A stretch of 64,000 nucleotides of DNA from positions 10,531,980 to 10,595,979 of the forward strand of contig CM037877.1 in the NCBI GenBank assembly GCA_021292165.1. Reading direction: 5' to 3'. Below the pieces are notes generated by a model. The model was not told the origin of the DNA and did not search any database. It saw only the letters and a program-made list of their open reading frames with translations. This DNA comes from Shinisaurus crocodilurus (taxonomy: Eukaryota; Chordata; Lepidosauria; Squamata; Shinisauridae). The position numbers and the translations under genes were made by a program. This document shows, one piece after another, positions 10,108 to 19,929 of the stretch; position 1 is the first letter of the stretch, and the number at the start of each line of letters is the position of its first letter.

Positions 10108-10690
10108 ACTAGGGATGTGCAACACTGGAAAACTTGTTCCAACTGAGTTTGACAGACTTTCAATACAATTCTGACCCATCAGCCAAAAGCAAGCCGAGTC
10201 AGGGGGGGTGGGGTTTGGCTTCCGCGAAATTGCTTGAAATGTTTTCTCAAATTTGGAGCCAAGAACTCTGTATCTCCAGCACAATTTGCACAAATTGGGG
10301 GCCGACTCATTCGATTCGAGTTGTTGTTGTTTCATAGATCATAGAGTTAGAAGGGGCCTACAAGGCCATCGAGTCCAACCCCCTGCTCGATGCAGGAAAC
10401 TAGAGGAGGGGTCTCCCATCCAAGTAATAACCAGGCTTGACCCTGCTTAGCTTTCCACACTCAGACAAGCTGAGCGAGCATAAGCCACAGGCCTTGTTCT
10501 TCTTCTTGTTGTTGTTGTTCTTTGTAGCATTTAACATGAGAAGTAGGGAAGCCTCCTCCTCTCGCTGCATCCGCACACACTCCACCTTGGCCACCGTGAA
10601 TTTTCTGGCAGTTAATTACAGATTTGTTCCAAATTTGGGCCTCTGCTCTACAGTTTGTGCAAATGTATGCAATTTTCAGCTCAAATAATG
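10108..10690 (+). repeat. TAGGGATGTGCA-family element, split by 5S-CR1 SINE
   Basis: Begins tagggatgtgcaacactgg, closely matching 48156 and 49579. It contains cacaatttgcacaaattggg on the left of the SINE and cagtttgtgcaaatgtatgc on the right. The right end is not clear. Confidence 0.45.
10332..10493 (-). mobile_element. 5S-rRNA/CR1 chimeric SINE, copy A
   Basis: Read on the minus strand, the head is 5S-rRNA-like. It includes aagctaagcagggtc (inverse at 10439-10453), which equals the 5S internal promoter box A, and tacttggatgggagacc-like sequence (inverse at 10410-10426), which equals box C. The body then changes to a CR1 3' tail: cctgcatcgagcagggggtt, ggactcgatggccttg and taggccccttctaactctat. 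It ends in gatctatgaa. Related copies lie at 39610 and 59892. GTT-rich runs on both sides may be the target duplication. Confidence 0.85.
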
Positions 10691-10732
10691 TAGCAAAATG
10701 TGTTTTAAAGTATATATTTGATGTAATATTTA

Positions 10733-10829
10733 GACTCTCAGCCTATCCTACCTCACAGGGCTGTTGTGAGAATAAAATGGAGAGGAGGAGGATTGTGTAA
10801 GCCACCTTGGGTTCCTTGCAGGAAAACCC
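10733..10829 (+). mobile_element. MIR-like SINE, 3' part
   Basis: Contains ctcacagggctgttgtgag, aataaaatggagaggaggag and taagccaccttgggttcctt. The tRNA head is absent and the tail is C/A-rich instead of (AAAT)n. Confidence 0.82.
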
Positions 10830-10854
10830 CCACAAAAAAACCCCCAAACCACAC

Positions 10855-11330
10855 AAAACTCCAAAACTTCAAATGTGGGAGAAACCGAAACTGACACATT
10901 CATCCAGCCAGGCCCACGGCTTTGAGTGCTGTGCTCTTAAAAGTCTGGGTTTCAATCCCTGTGTATTCAACCATGTCATTAAGCATGTCAGTGCTTAATG
11001 AGAGTTGCCACCTCTTTTTTCAGACAGGCTCCTCACCCTTCACATCTGTATGGTAAGCAAGTACATCATGGTCGCCTCCATGCTGGGAATATTTATTTAT
11101 TTATTGTATTTTAAATCGCCCATCTAGCCAGTACCCGGCAACTCTGTTAATAGCTGGATCCATCAAATTTGGGCAGTGCAGATGGGTCAGAATTTCATTT
11201 CATTTCTTCTTTTATAATAATTGATCAAAATTCACAAAGTTCTTCATATATGGGAGAGAAAGAACTTGAAATTTTAAAACTTCATCTGTAGGAGAAAGCT
11301 AAACTGATGGATCTGTTCATGCTTATTTAG
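10855..11330 (+). repeat. Interspersed repeat R470, copy 1
   Basis: Shares with 21850-22330 the ordered segments gctttgagtgctgt, aaagtctgggtttcaatcc, agagttgccacctc, agtacatcatggtcgcctcc, cagatgggtcagaat and gggagagaaagaacttg. The family is unknown to me. The label is local to this report. Confidence 0.5.
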
Positions 11331-11454
11331 AGGATTTATATAGCACCCTTCACAATATCTCTCCCAGGCCAGCATGAGCTTCCCTGACACTTGAAACCTC
11401 CTAATGAAGCTGTGATCCACATGTCATCTTAGATGATGATGAAGACAATTACAT

Positions 11455-11590
11455 TTATACACCTTTTTTTCCTCCTGCAAGGAACCCAAGATGGTTTACT
11501 CATTGCCATTTTATCCTCACAACAACTGTGCGAGGTAGGTTAGGCTGAGAGTCGGTGATTGGCCCAAAGGTACCTGGTGAGCTTCATTCG
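11455..11590 (-). mobile_element. MIR-like SINE, partial
   Basis: Inverse of the MIR-like core: ctgcaaggaacccaagatgg, attttatcctcacaacaact and gtgcgaggtaggttaggctg. It stops before the tRNA head. Confidence 0.82.
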
Positions 11591-11629
11591 GCAAAATTCA
11601 GCTCAACAAAATGATATTTACATTATTAA

Positions 11630-11687
11630 GGCTGCAGTTCTATACACACACCTGGGAGTATGTCCCATTCATAGGATTGCACTGTAG
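11630..11687. mobile_element. Short Harbinger-like terminal fragment
   Basis: Carries ggctgcagttctatac, acctgggagtatgtcccat and ataggattgcact. The last segment resembles the GGGTGCAATCCTA termini of the MITE at 2416. Confidence 0.45.
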
Positions 11688-11689
11688 GT

Positions 11690-12745
11690 GACCTAATTCT
11701 CACTTATTATATTATCTGTTCCTCTGTTGTGCTGATAAGAGTGATTTCCAATGCAATTATATGCACATCTTCTCAACGATGAATACCAGAAATGGGCACT
11801 CCCATCTAACTCAGTGTGTGATTGCAGCCTAAACTTGTAAGTGGTGGGAGATGTATAAAAGCGCCAAAGCGTCAGAATATGATTTCTGCCACAATTAATG
11901 AAACGGTACATCTGTGATTACCTTTAAATCCATTTAATATATCTTTTGAATTATATAAAATATGAACTACAAGTAGAAAGAATATCATGAGTGCATTCTG
12001 AATTTATTAGTGGTGGTGGCTAAATTAGCTTTTGCTAATGATTGGAAAGCATAGTAATGCCATCAAAAAGAGAATGGTTAATGAAGGTTTGGGAGTTAAT
12101 AAAAATGGTTTAACAAACTTTATTAGTAAGATGGTAATTTTAGCTGCACTCCGTGAAATATGGAGACAAGGTTTGCTTGTTATAGTAACAGAATATCAGA
12201 TTAAATGACACAGTCTGACAACTGTTAAATCTTTAAACCTTCTGCCCTTATGAACTGAAGGAGTTGGCTATGTATATGGGTATACTTGAGTTGTTAATAT
12301 TTATGGTTCATTTTATAATAAAAGAAACAAATTAAAAATGCCTTCTTCCTTCAGTATCTGGTCCTGGGGGGTCGGATGCCACAGATGGAAGAGGAGACAG
12401 GTACGATAAACAATCTGGGGCTAATGGAGAATTGATATTTACACAATGTCCACAAAGCTGCACATTTTTGCCTACTTTCCAAACTATCTGTCAATCCCAT
12501 ATGATTCCTCCATCCAACCATTACCAGTGTGGAATGAGATCCAGCTGGAGGAAAGCAGTAAACACACACACAGTGTTCCATTAACATGTAAGCTGAGTCT
12601 GTCTTAGACTATATTCTGTATACATTCTAGTGCATCCCGATTTTCTCAGCTTTTGTGTTGAAATGGTCCAACATTAATGGCCATGGAACAGTTCTTTTAA
12701 AATATAGCCACAGTGCCTGGGAAGGTCTTAAAAGCCAAAGAATAG
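11690..12745. other. No gene or repeat recognised
   Basis: AT-rich, low in recognisable repeats. No exon pattern found. Confidence 0.4.
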
Positions 12746-12916
12746 GCTAATTCTGGACCAAATCCCCCCACACACACAAATTTCAGGAAAGTCCCCCACC
12801 CACCCACCCACAAAAATAGTATCTGAGTTTCTGCTGCTTTCTGGTAGGTGTGTGTTTGTGGGGGGGGGGATCCCTGAAATTTTCTTGAGGTGGGTTACCA
12901 CCACTTACCTTATGTA

Positions 12917-13019
12917 GGGTGCAATCCTATCCAACTTCAGACTGAAAAAAGTCGTAAAACTCCCAGGATTCTGGCAGTTGTAGTACTTTTTCTGTCTAAA
13001 CATACATAGGATTGCGCAC
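12917..13019. mobile_element. Harbinger-like MITE, degraded copy
   Basis: Ends gggtgcaatcctatcc and cataggattgcgca are inverted relatives of the 2416 element. The interior has gtctaaacatacat, shared with that copy. A clean TWA duplication is not visible. Confidence 0.6.
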
Positions 13020-13341
13020 TTATGGGTAGCTAAGGGTGGGGATTTTGTTTGCTTTCTTTCTTTGTTTTTATAACTTTAAAAGACAGCCCCATGCCACTCA
13101 CAGCTTCCTGCCAGATGCACTTCCTGAAATACCTTCGGGATGACGACAGCACATCGAATCACTTCCAATGTGTTCCAGCATATGTGGCCAGCACAGGAAG
13201 CTCCATTCCCACTGGCTGCATTTCACAGAATGCTATGGGAGCAACGTGATAATGATGTGGCATACCTATCCAGGCATCCAGGAAGTGTGGCTCTCATTGA
13301 ACTTGCAGAAAGGGCCTTGGGCCACTGTGAGCAGGGCAGAG

Positions 13342-13546
13342 CAGGGGGGCTGGCTGGCGGCTCCTATTTCGGTGGGGCTCCTAATCCATTGCAGGTTTTA
13401 TTTCGAGCTTTACAGGAGCCATCCATGGCGCTGAACTCCATGCCCAAGATAGGTTCACCACCATGGATAGCTCCTATGAAGCTCCAGATAAAAACTGCAA
13501 TGGGTTAGGAGCCCTGACGAAACAGGAGTCACACCAGCCTCCACTG
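13342..13546. mobile_element. Foldback hAT-like MITE, CAGTGG family, copy 2
   Basis: Imperfect palindrome with arms ggctcctaatccattgca and tgcaatgggttaggagcc, and centre arms tacaggagccatccatgg and ccatggatagctcctatg. Flanks gggcagag and ctgcagag match at 6 of 8. It is diverged from the copies at 3606 and 21220. Confidence 0.6.
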
Positions 13547-13870
13547 CTGCAGAGCTTTCCTTAGCCACCTCGTGAGGTTAAGTAAGGTAACTGACACTTC
13601 ACACATGAAAATGTCATGGACATGTTTTAATTCCTGCGATATTTTTGGTGTGGAGCTTTGTTTCACTGCCACCTACCTAACAATTGGTCCGAAAAAGAGC
13701 TGGCTGATATTTCCCCCTCAACTGTATTTAGTAGCCAAGAAGAGTAGGGCTGCAGGACCAAGGCCTGGCCTGTCTGGCTAGAAGTTGAGGATGCAGTACA
13801 TGATCACACTTTTGGGGGGAGGCAAGCTTCAGCTGACCACTTTCATTCTGAAGGATCCAGAATGCTCTTT
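13547..13870. other. No gene recognised
   Basis: Spacer with no recognisable feature. Confidence 0.35.
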
Positions 13871-14690
13871 CATTCATTCATTCATTCATTCATTTCATTT
13901 ATATACCGCCCCAGAGCCGAAGCTCTCTGGGCGGTTCACAATGGATTATACATAAAAACAACAATAAAAACATACAATATAGTTTAAAAGATTAAAAACC
14001 AAATTTTAAAAACACAGTTTAAAATAACAATAAAAAAACTAATAAAACTGAGCCTACAGGTGACAAACCCCCCCCACCCGTGCTATTCCGAGCTCCTAAC
14101 TATTAAATGCCTTGGCATAGAGGGAAGTCTTAACCTGGCGCTGAAAAGATAGTAAGGTTGGCGCCAGGCGGGTCTCAGTGGGGAGCTTGTTCCATAATTG
14201 GGGGGCTACCACCGAGAAGGCCCTCCTCCACGTTGCCACCAACCGAGCCTCTCTTGGAGGTGGCAGTCGGAGGAGGGCCCCAGATGCTGAGCGTAGTGTC
14301 TGGGTAGATTGCGGTTGGGAGAGACGTTCTGTCAGGTATTGTGGTCCTAAGCCGTGTAGGGCTTTATAGGTTAAAACCAGCACCTTGAATTCGGCTTGGA
14401 AGCATATTGGCAGCCAGTGCAAACGGGCCAGAACCGGTGTAATGTGCTCGGACCTTCCGGACCCCACAATAAGCCTGGCTGCCGCATTTTGCACAAGCTG
14501 CAGCTTCCGAACAGTCTTCAAAGGCAGCCCCACATAGAGTGCATTGCAGTAGTCTAGTTTAGAGATCACCAGAGCGTAGATTACTGAGACCAGGCTATCC
14601 CTGTCCAGATAGGGGCATAGCTGGGCCACCACCCGGAGCTGGTAGAAGGCACTCCTTGCCACTGAGGCCACTTGAGCCAGACTGGGGGTT
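13871..14690 (-). mobile_element. L2 LINE, 5'-truncated
   Basis: The 3' end is at the left: a (CATT)n tail, then ataccgccccagagccgaag and ctctgggcggttcac. The coding part is to the right. Total length is about 0.8 kb of a multi-kb element. Confidence 0.92.
14096..14671 (-). pseudogene. L2 reverse transcriptase C-terminal region
   Basis: A 191-residue open frame that carries [44 protein letters not shown] and a terminal LWNKLPTETRLAP segment. These are diagnostic of the region after the RT catalytic core in L2/CR1-group LINEs. The catalytic FADD motif lies upstream and is lost by truncation, so the frame cannot encode an active enzyme. The uninterrupted frame suggests moderate age. The methionine used as start is internal to the original ORF. 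Confidence 0.9.
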
Positions 14691-15755
14691 CATGCTGTTT
14701 TCATGTTGCCATTTTCCTCCAAAGTTTCTGTTCTCGGCAAACAGCACCTTTTGGCCAAATAGAAGTCAGGGGAGGGGATTGCTGGTTGGAAATCAGTGTG
14801 GGCCCTGATATGGATTTAAAGCAAATCCTGTATTGGAATCTTTCAGCTCCCTTTCCTGTGATATATGCATGGCCAGCTTAAGCATGCCTCTAAAAAAGTG
14901 AATAACATAATATTTGGCCTTGAGTGGCTCACTTATTACTATGCTAGTTTCCATGCTCCTTGCCCCAGTCTTCCCAGTTCTCTGAAAATCTGTTTCTGGG
15001 AAGAAGAATATCCAAGTAGAAGTCATCAGATCCATGAAGGTGTTCTTCATTTGCCTAAACCAGCCTGTCTTCTTGCCTTGGGCTTCCTTGGTACAGGGGA
15101 TCTACATTATTGTAGTGAATTTGGGAAGGGAAGGGGGTCAAAGAACTGGCCGTTTTGAAATCTCACATCTGTACTTTAGCATCTCAGTGCCAGCTGTCAT
15201 CTTTTCCCATGTGTGCTCTAATACCAGGGAGCTGAGAACCAGAGACATCACCTATGTATCTAGAAAGCAGCAATCTGCCTATTGAGCCTAGGTCATCCCA
15301 TTAATACAGAATTTCCCAAAATTCTGTTAGGCAACATAAACATATTTTTTTTCTTTCTGAATTAAAAGAAGTGTCTTTTCAGTGGTAGCTTCTACAGTTC
15401 TTGAACAACATTTTGTGGGCTGTTCATTTGTCCTGCTTCTTGCCTCTGTCGATTTTGTAAATGGCTATCAACAAGGCTGTTCAAAGCAAATATGCTTTGA
15501 TATTTGCTGTGTTGTTGGGATTTGGTTTTTAATCGGTTTTTAGCTTTTTATATTGGTTTTGAGAAAAGGTGTTGAAAAGCCGTTAAAATCTATAAAATGA
15601 ATAAATAAGCAAGCAAGCATCAGATGTTCAGAGGTGTGTTCTTAATGGATATTCCTCAGGGATGGATACCCTTGCATTACAGATTTGCTAATTTCCAAGA
15701 CCAAATGATGCTACAAGTCTACTGTTAGGAGGGAACAGTAGGCAGCCTCTTGAGA
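14691..15755. other. No gene recognised
   Basis: Mostly unassigned. A tail-like (GAATAAATAA)/(AAGC) piece near 15590-15620 follows a T-rich segment resembling LINE 3' UTRs, but identification is weak. Confidence 0.35.
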
Positions 15756-15756
15756 G

Positions 15757-16565
15757 TGTAAGCGGGGAAATGAAGAGTCGAGACACATAAAATATGGTTT
15801 CAAGTCAGGGCCACATTTATTAATCAGAGATCTGCGAAGGGAGAAGTGCCAGATTAACTAAAACTGGCCAACGGCCAGTGGAGCATATCAGGGCAAAAAC
15901 ATCCCAAACCAGAGCGGTGGCGCAGTGACTCGCTGCCCTCCAATTCCACACCACTTGGTGCTGGGGGATCTTCCCAGTGTCACCGGCCCACCGTGCCGCA
16001 AGACAACCGATGTGGGTGAGAAAGGAAGACCGCAAAGGCGGCCCTACCTCCCACAGATTGAGCCGCACGACATCAGCAACGGGGGCCTCGGGTTAACGCC
16101 AGTCACCTTCAAAGGTGCCATTGGGATGCTCACCGAAACCCTAACCCCAAGTGCCTATTCTCCGCACTTACCTACCGCCAAATGTGACCAAATTAAGCAG
16201 ACCGATACCCAAAACAAAAAAAAAATCCTCCCCAAGTCCACAGTGTGGAGTAGGCGAAACACGCACCCTGCCCAGAGCCAATGGAGGCAGGGAGCCAAAA
16301 TTCCTACTCGGACCCAAAACTGGTGAGCGGAGGAGCCCACACTGCGTATCGGGAGAGGAGGGAGGAAGCTGCAAACGAAAGAGGCAGAGGTTTGGAGACG
16401 CTGGGCATAAATATTGCCGCAGTGCTCCTCTTCTTGTGTAAACTGATTGGAGGGCGGACATCATACCATTTGCCACTGATTGGAGGGTGAAGATCACCCC
16501 ATCCTAACCTAGTCTCACCCTCCATTCCCCCCCCCATTGCAAAAGCTCTCTCCCCACACACACAG
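15757..16565 (-). mobile_element. LTR-like unit, copy 1
   Basis: Homologous over its length to 16682-17447. Shared segments include ggggaaatga, gggccacatttatt, gcacttacctacc, aaatgtgaccaaatt, ggagtaggcgaaac and aaaattcctactcgg. On the minus strand an AATAAATGTGGCCC polyadenylation context lies about 70 bp before the terminal ...TTACA, as in an LTR. The starting tgtaag at 15757 would be the inverse of a CA end. No internal retroviral genes are visible. It could also be a non-LTR repeat. Confidence 0.5.
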
Positions 16566-16681
16566 AAGGTGTGATGGGGGGGGAGAGAATTCTGTGGGTG
16601 GCTACTTGGAGATCACCTGGCCTCACCAGCATTTCTCTCGTGGAACACTTCGTAGGGATGTATGAGAAATGCATTTGCGAA

Positions 16682-17447
16682 CGTAAGGGGGAAATGACGA
16701 GCCGAGACACCTGTTTGGTATTTAACTGGGCCACATTTATTTGCATAAAATGAACTGCAAAGGGATGGAGTGCGGGTTATTCTAATCTGGCCTCCTAGGC
16801 CACTCAATTGTCCAATTGGGCGGAGCATCCAAAACCGGGAGGTGGCGTTGGATCCGCCGCCGCCCCATTTTCCACTTTCCAGTGTTGGGAGCCTTTGTTG
16901 CGTCGCCCCCTCTCGGAGTCTCACGACAACAAGCTTGGCAAGCACAAAGGCATCACAGGCGTTCCTGATCCTCAGCTGACTGAGCCTACTGGCCCATCAA
17001 TCTGAGGCTTCCTGAAACCGCCTGTCACCTGAATGGTGCCAAGGATGCTCACCTCACCCTATCAATATCCTAACCCGCACTTACCTGCCTACTATCCAAA
17101 TGTGACCAAATTTGACTTGCTATGCATTGATTACAAACACCCCCCAACCCTGCTGCAGTATGGAGTAGGCGAAACGCGCTCATCCCTCTAAAAGGGGTGA
17201 ACTAAAATTCCTACTCGGCCCCTTAACGGCGGCCAGAGGAGCCCATACTGTATACAGGGCGGGAGGGAGGGAGCTGCAAAGAACAAAGAGGGTGTGGGTG
17301 GGGGCTGCAGGGCCTAATATTGGCTCCTGTAGCCCCGCCCCATGCTGGCTAATTACCTGCATCAACAGGTAAGCCTCGACTCTCCTCCCCCACGTCCGCA
17401 AAGTTTCTCCCCGCCCACAGCTGCGCGTGCTCGGGGGAAGGTCCTTC
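16682..17447 (-). mobile_element. LTR-like unit, copy 2, inside a TAGGGATG element
   Basis: Same family as 15757-16565. Because it interrupts a repeat whose intact arrangement is known from 59707-60326, both of its boundaries can be inferred: cgtaagggggaaatg on the left and cgggggaaggtcctt on the right. The minus strand carries AATAAATGTGGCCC near its 3' end. No open frame of note. Confidence 0.5.
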
Positions 17448-17596
17448 TGTTCATTTCTGATCAGGATTTATTCAGTTTACACCTTCTGGACTGAACATGG
17501 ACTTGGACGCAATCTGTGGTAGAAGTCCATACATTTCAGAATGTGCAATGTATTTGTGAACCACACAAAACATATTTTTGACAAAATGTGCACAAG

Positions 17597-17819
17597 TTTA
17601 TTTAATTTATTTATTTATTATATTTATACCCTGCCTTTTTTCCTGCAAGGAACCCAAGGCGGCTTACATAATCCGCCTCTCCATTTTATCCTCGCAACAG
17701 CCCTGTGAGGTAGGTTAGTGACTGGCCCAAAGTCACCCAGTAAGTTTCGTGGCCGAGCGGGGACTAGAACCTGCATCTCCCGAGTCCCAGTCCAACACTC
17801 TAACCACTACGCCACAATG
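17597..17819 (-). mobile_element. MIR-like SINE, near full length
   Basis: Inverse of the 7738 copy: a (TTTA)n tail, ataccctgccttttttcctg, caaggaacccaaggcggctt, acagccctgtgaggtaggtt and a tRNA-like head ending taaccactacgcca. Confidence 0.92.
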
Positions 17820-18074
17820 GGAGAAGAATGTGTACATTTCAATGATGTGCACAACTGATCTGTACATTTGGGGGGGGGGGGATACGCATGAAAATAAGCA
17901 CAGATTTTCATGTGAAACGAAAAGAAAAATCTGATACCGACTTGACTCAGAACCAGATTCGAGATGGAATTTGAAGAACTTTGATGAACTCAGGGTTTGC
18001 TGATTCACACATTTCTAGACACTGGCTTGATCTGGCATATATTTTGGGGACCTGTTGAATTTGCATCTATTTCT

Positions 18075-18079
<5 letters not shown>

Positions 18080-18111
<32 letters not shown>
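18080..18111. repeat. (GA)n microsatellite
   Basis: About 15 AG units, followed by purine-rich sequence to about 18160. Confidence 0.95.
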
Positions 18112-18113
<2 letters not shown>

Positions 18114-18379
18114 AATGAGAAATGGAGGAGGAGAAAAAGAAAATGTAGCAGGAGGAGAAGCAGCATCTGGAATTATTGCCAATGGGACAGAGATATGCAT
18201 TTCTCTTTACAGCAATGAATCTTTCCCCAAGAGGAAGTTGCTTAAAATTCTTTACATTAAAAATAATTTTAAAAAAAAGAAAATGAGGTCCACGGGGATT
18301 CCAAATTTCAGTTCAATTTTTAGCTGAGGCATATTTTTTCCCCTTTTATCAAACGCTTGGTGCTGTAATGTGATAAGGG

Positions 18380-18660
18380 CCCCCATGCAGACCATAAAAC
18401 TAATTTATCATCTGTAAGGTGTACAAAGAGAAAGGTAACTGCCTGCTTGTCTGCTTGACATATGAGGTCATTTTTGCCGCTAGCTTTCTAATACTGAGCA
18501 ATTTTATCAGCTATTTATATACATTAATTGCAGGCACCCATATGCTTGCCGCTGTATTTAATAATGCAAGGCGTTGAATATGCATTCCTTAACTTTCAGC
18601 AAGCGGCATGCATCTTTTATTTAACTGTTTGCTTTGCCTATTAAAGACCATTAGTCAACC
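18380..18660. other. Candidate conserved noncoding block
   Basis: No repeat family or frame recognised. The sequence is AT-rich with homeodomain-like TAAT/ATTA cores (acattaattgc), tatttaataatgc and tgacatatgaggtcattt. This looks like the non-repetitive enhancer-type sequence often preserved between vertebrates, but that is only a visual impression. Confidence 0.25.
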
Positions 18661-18671
18661 ATGCAGTGTTG

Positions 18672-18675
<4 letters not shown>

Positions 18676-18732
<57 letters not shown>

Positions 18733-18737
18733 AGGCA
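18676..18737. repeat. (CT)n-(CA)n compound microsatellite
   Basis: About 16 CT units pass directly into about 12 CA units. Confidence 0.96.
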
Positions 18738-19046
18738 CACGCACTCATATTTTTTAAAGTCTTGTTTGCCAGGTAAGAGGCAGTGGAATGAACAAGGCCA
18801 CCTCGATCTTCCCTCAGGACGTGGCAGTAAGACCAGTGAAACAAAGGCCAAGGACCACTTAATGCCACTAAGGAAAAAGGATTAGTCAATGAGTTCTTTC
18901 CCCTCAAGGGATCGTTACACGTTCACGGTCTATGGTACCCATGTAAGAGGGTTCTCTATCAATACACAGCATGTGAAATTAAACACAGAGCCCTATCCTG
19001 ACTTTAATTCAGTCTTGGGTAATGGTGCCATTGACTCTGATGTAAA

Positions 19047-19168
19047 GTATTTATTTATTACATTTGCACCCTACACTTCCTCAGAGAAGCTTGGAGCTGT
19101 ATGCTTCCCAGGCGATCTTCCATGCAGACAGCTTACAGACCAAACCTGCTTAGCTTCCATCAGCAGGA
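19047..19168 (-). mobile_element. 5S-rRNA-headed SINE with L2-type tail
   Basis: The plus strand contains ttcccaggcgatcttccatg and cctgcttagcttcc, the inverse of two conserved 5S rRNA stretches (box C region and box A region) in the right order and spacing. To the left the sequence becomes agcttggagct and a tatttatttattac tail. This is the inverse of the ...GAGCTCCTTGGAGGAAAGG... AATAAATA tail used by the MIR-like SINEs here. No CR1 tail is present, so it is a different chimera from 10332. Confidence 0.6.
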
Positions 19169-19284
19169 CTATATCCTACGTTTGGGTTACATTTTGATGA
19201 ACGTCTTGTTATCCATGGGCTGGAGGTCCCCTTCGCACTCATACTCAGGTTGGCTCATGAGAATGCAGGTCTAGACGGGAAAGC

Positions 19285-19381
19285 AGGTAAGGTGAGCAGA
19301 GCTCGGGGGGTGGGGGGGAACCTGGTGAGTTTTCCAGACTTCCACCCCCCCCCCCAATTGAGCTCCGCACACATCCCTACC
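19285..19381 (-). repeat. TAGGGATGTG foldback fragment
   Basis: Ends ...gagctccgcacacatcccta, the inverse of the start of 6969-7361, including the ggggtggaag segment. Confidence 0.5.
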
Positions 19382-19660
19382 CATAGCATGATTCCGCACT
19401 GCTGGCAAACATGCCTGGATATTGTGTGGCGTGGGTTTCCTCACATGATCAGCATACTGCTGTGAGGAGGAAAGTCAAGCTGGTGGGAATGATTCCGAAA
19501 ATCAGTCCTATCCACACAGTTCAGCCATTCATACATACTGCCTTGTATCATGGCATCAGTTTATTAGGTGTTGGGCAAAGGATGTGGGGAACTGGACTGT
19601 GGATCCTAGTATGATTGGAACTCTACTGGAACAGAGTGCAGTCGGGCCCTGGAAGGTTGG

Positions 19661-19860
19661 GAGGGGCATAGCTCAGTTGCAGAGCACATGCTTTGCATGC
19701 AGAAGGACCCAGGTTCAATCCCCGTTGTCTCCAGGTAGGACTGGAAAAATCCCTGCCTGAAACCCTGAAGAGCCGCTGGCAGTCAGTTAATCAACAATGC
19801 TGGGGTAGATGGACCAAGGGTCTGACTCAGTTTAAGGCAGGTTCTGTTGTTCCTATGATT
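19661..19860 (+). mobile_element. tRNA-Ala-type SINE, complete
   Basis: The head reads ggggcatagctcagttgcag, with A-box-like tagctcagttgc, anticodon region ctttgcatgcag and B box ggttcaatcc. This is very close to a tRNA-Ala(TGC). The body includes cctgcctgaaaccctgaag and gtagatggaccaagggtctg, and the 3' end is gttcctatgatt. It is a SINE and not a tRNA gene, because the CCA-side stem is followed by the SINE body. Confidence 0.92.
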
Positions 19861-19929
19861 CAAGGGTAAGGCCAATGTCAAGCCTGCATGGGAGCAGAGA
19901 CATCCGTACAAATATGCAGAACTGGATAA

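Larger units (their letters stand above)
16652..18020 (-). repeat. TAGGGATG-family element split by two insertions
   Basis: Begins tagggatgtatgagaaatgc. It resumes at about 17448 with ctgttcatttctgatcagg and ends near gctgattcacacatttct. In inverse orientation the segments line up with 59707-60326 (gaccatc-free backbone: ttgatcaggattta, gactgaacacggacttgg). Unit 16682-17447 and SINE 17597-17819 interrupt it. Confidence 0.65.

Noticed and set aside
9709..10335. A host C2H2 zinc-finger gene
   Set aside because: There is only one finger, at the very C-terminus. The preceding residues match LINE C-terminal tails, and the sequence ends in a tail-like TCATCA repeat. The upstream part of the frame is unrelated repeat sequence.
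10400..10493. 5S rRNA gene
   Set aside because: Only the internal promoter region resembles 5S, the outer stems are lost or altered, and the sequence is joined to a CR1 tail in all three copies.
15757..17447. Recent tandem duplication
   Set aside because: The two units are clearly diverged, and the second is inserted in another repeat, so separate insertion explains them better.
19661..19732. Functional tRNA-Ala gene
   Set aside because: The head is close to tRNA-Ala, but it continues directly into the SINE body and has many sibling copies in the window.
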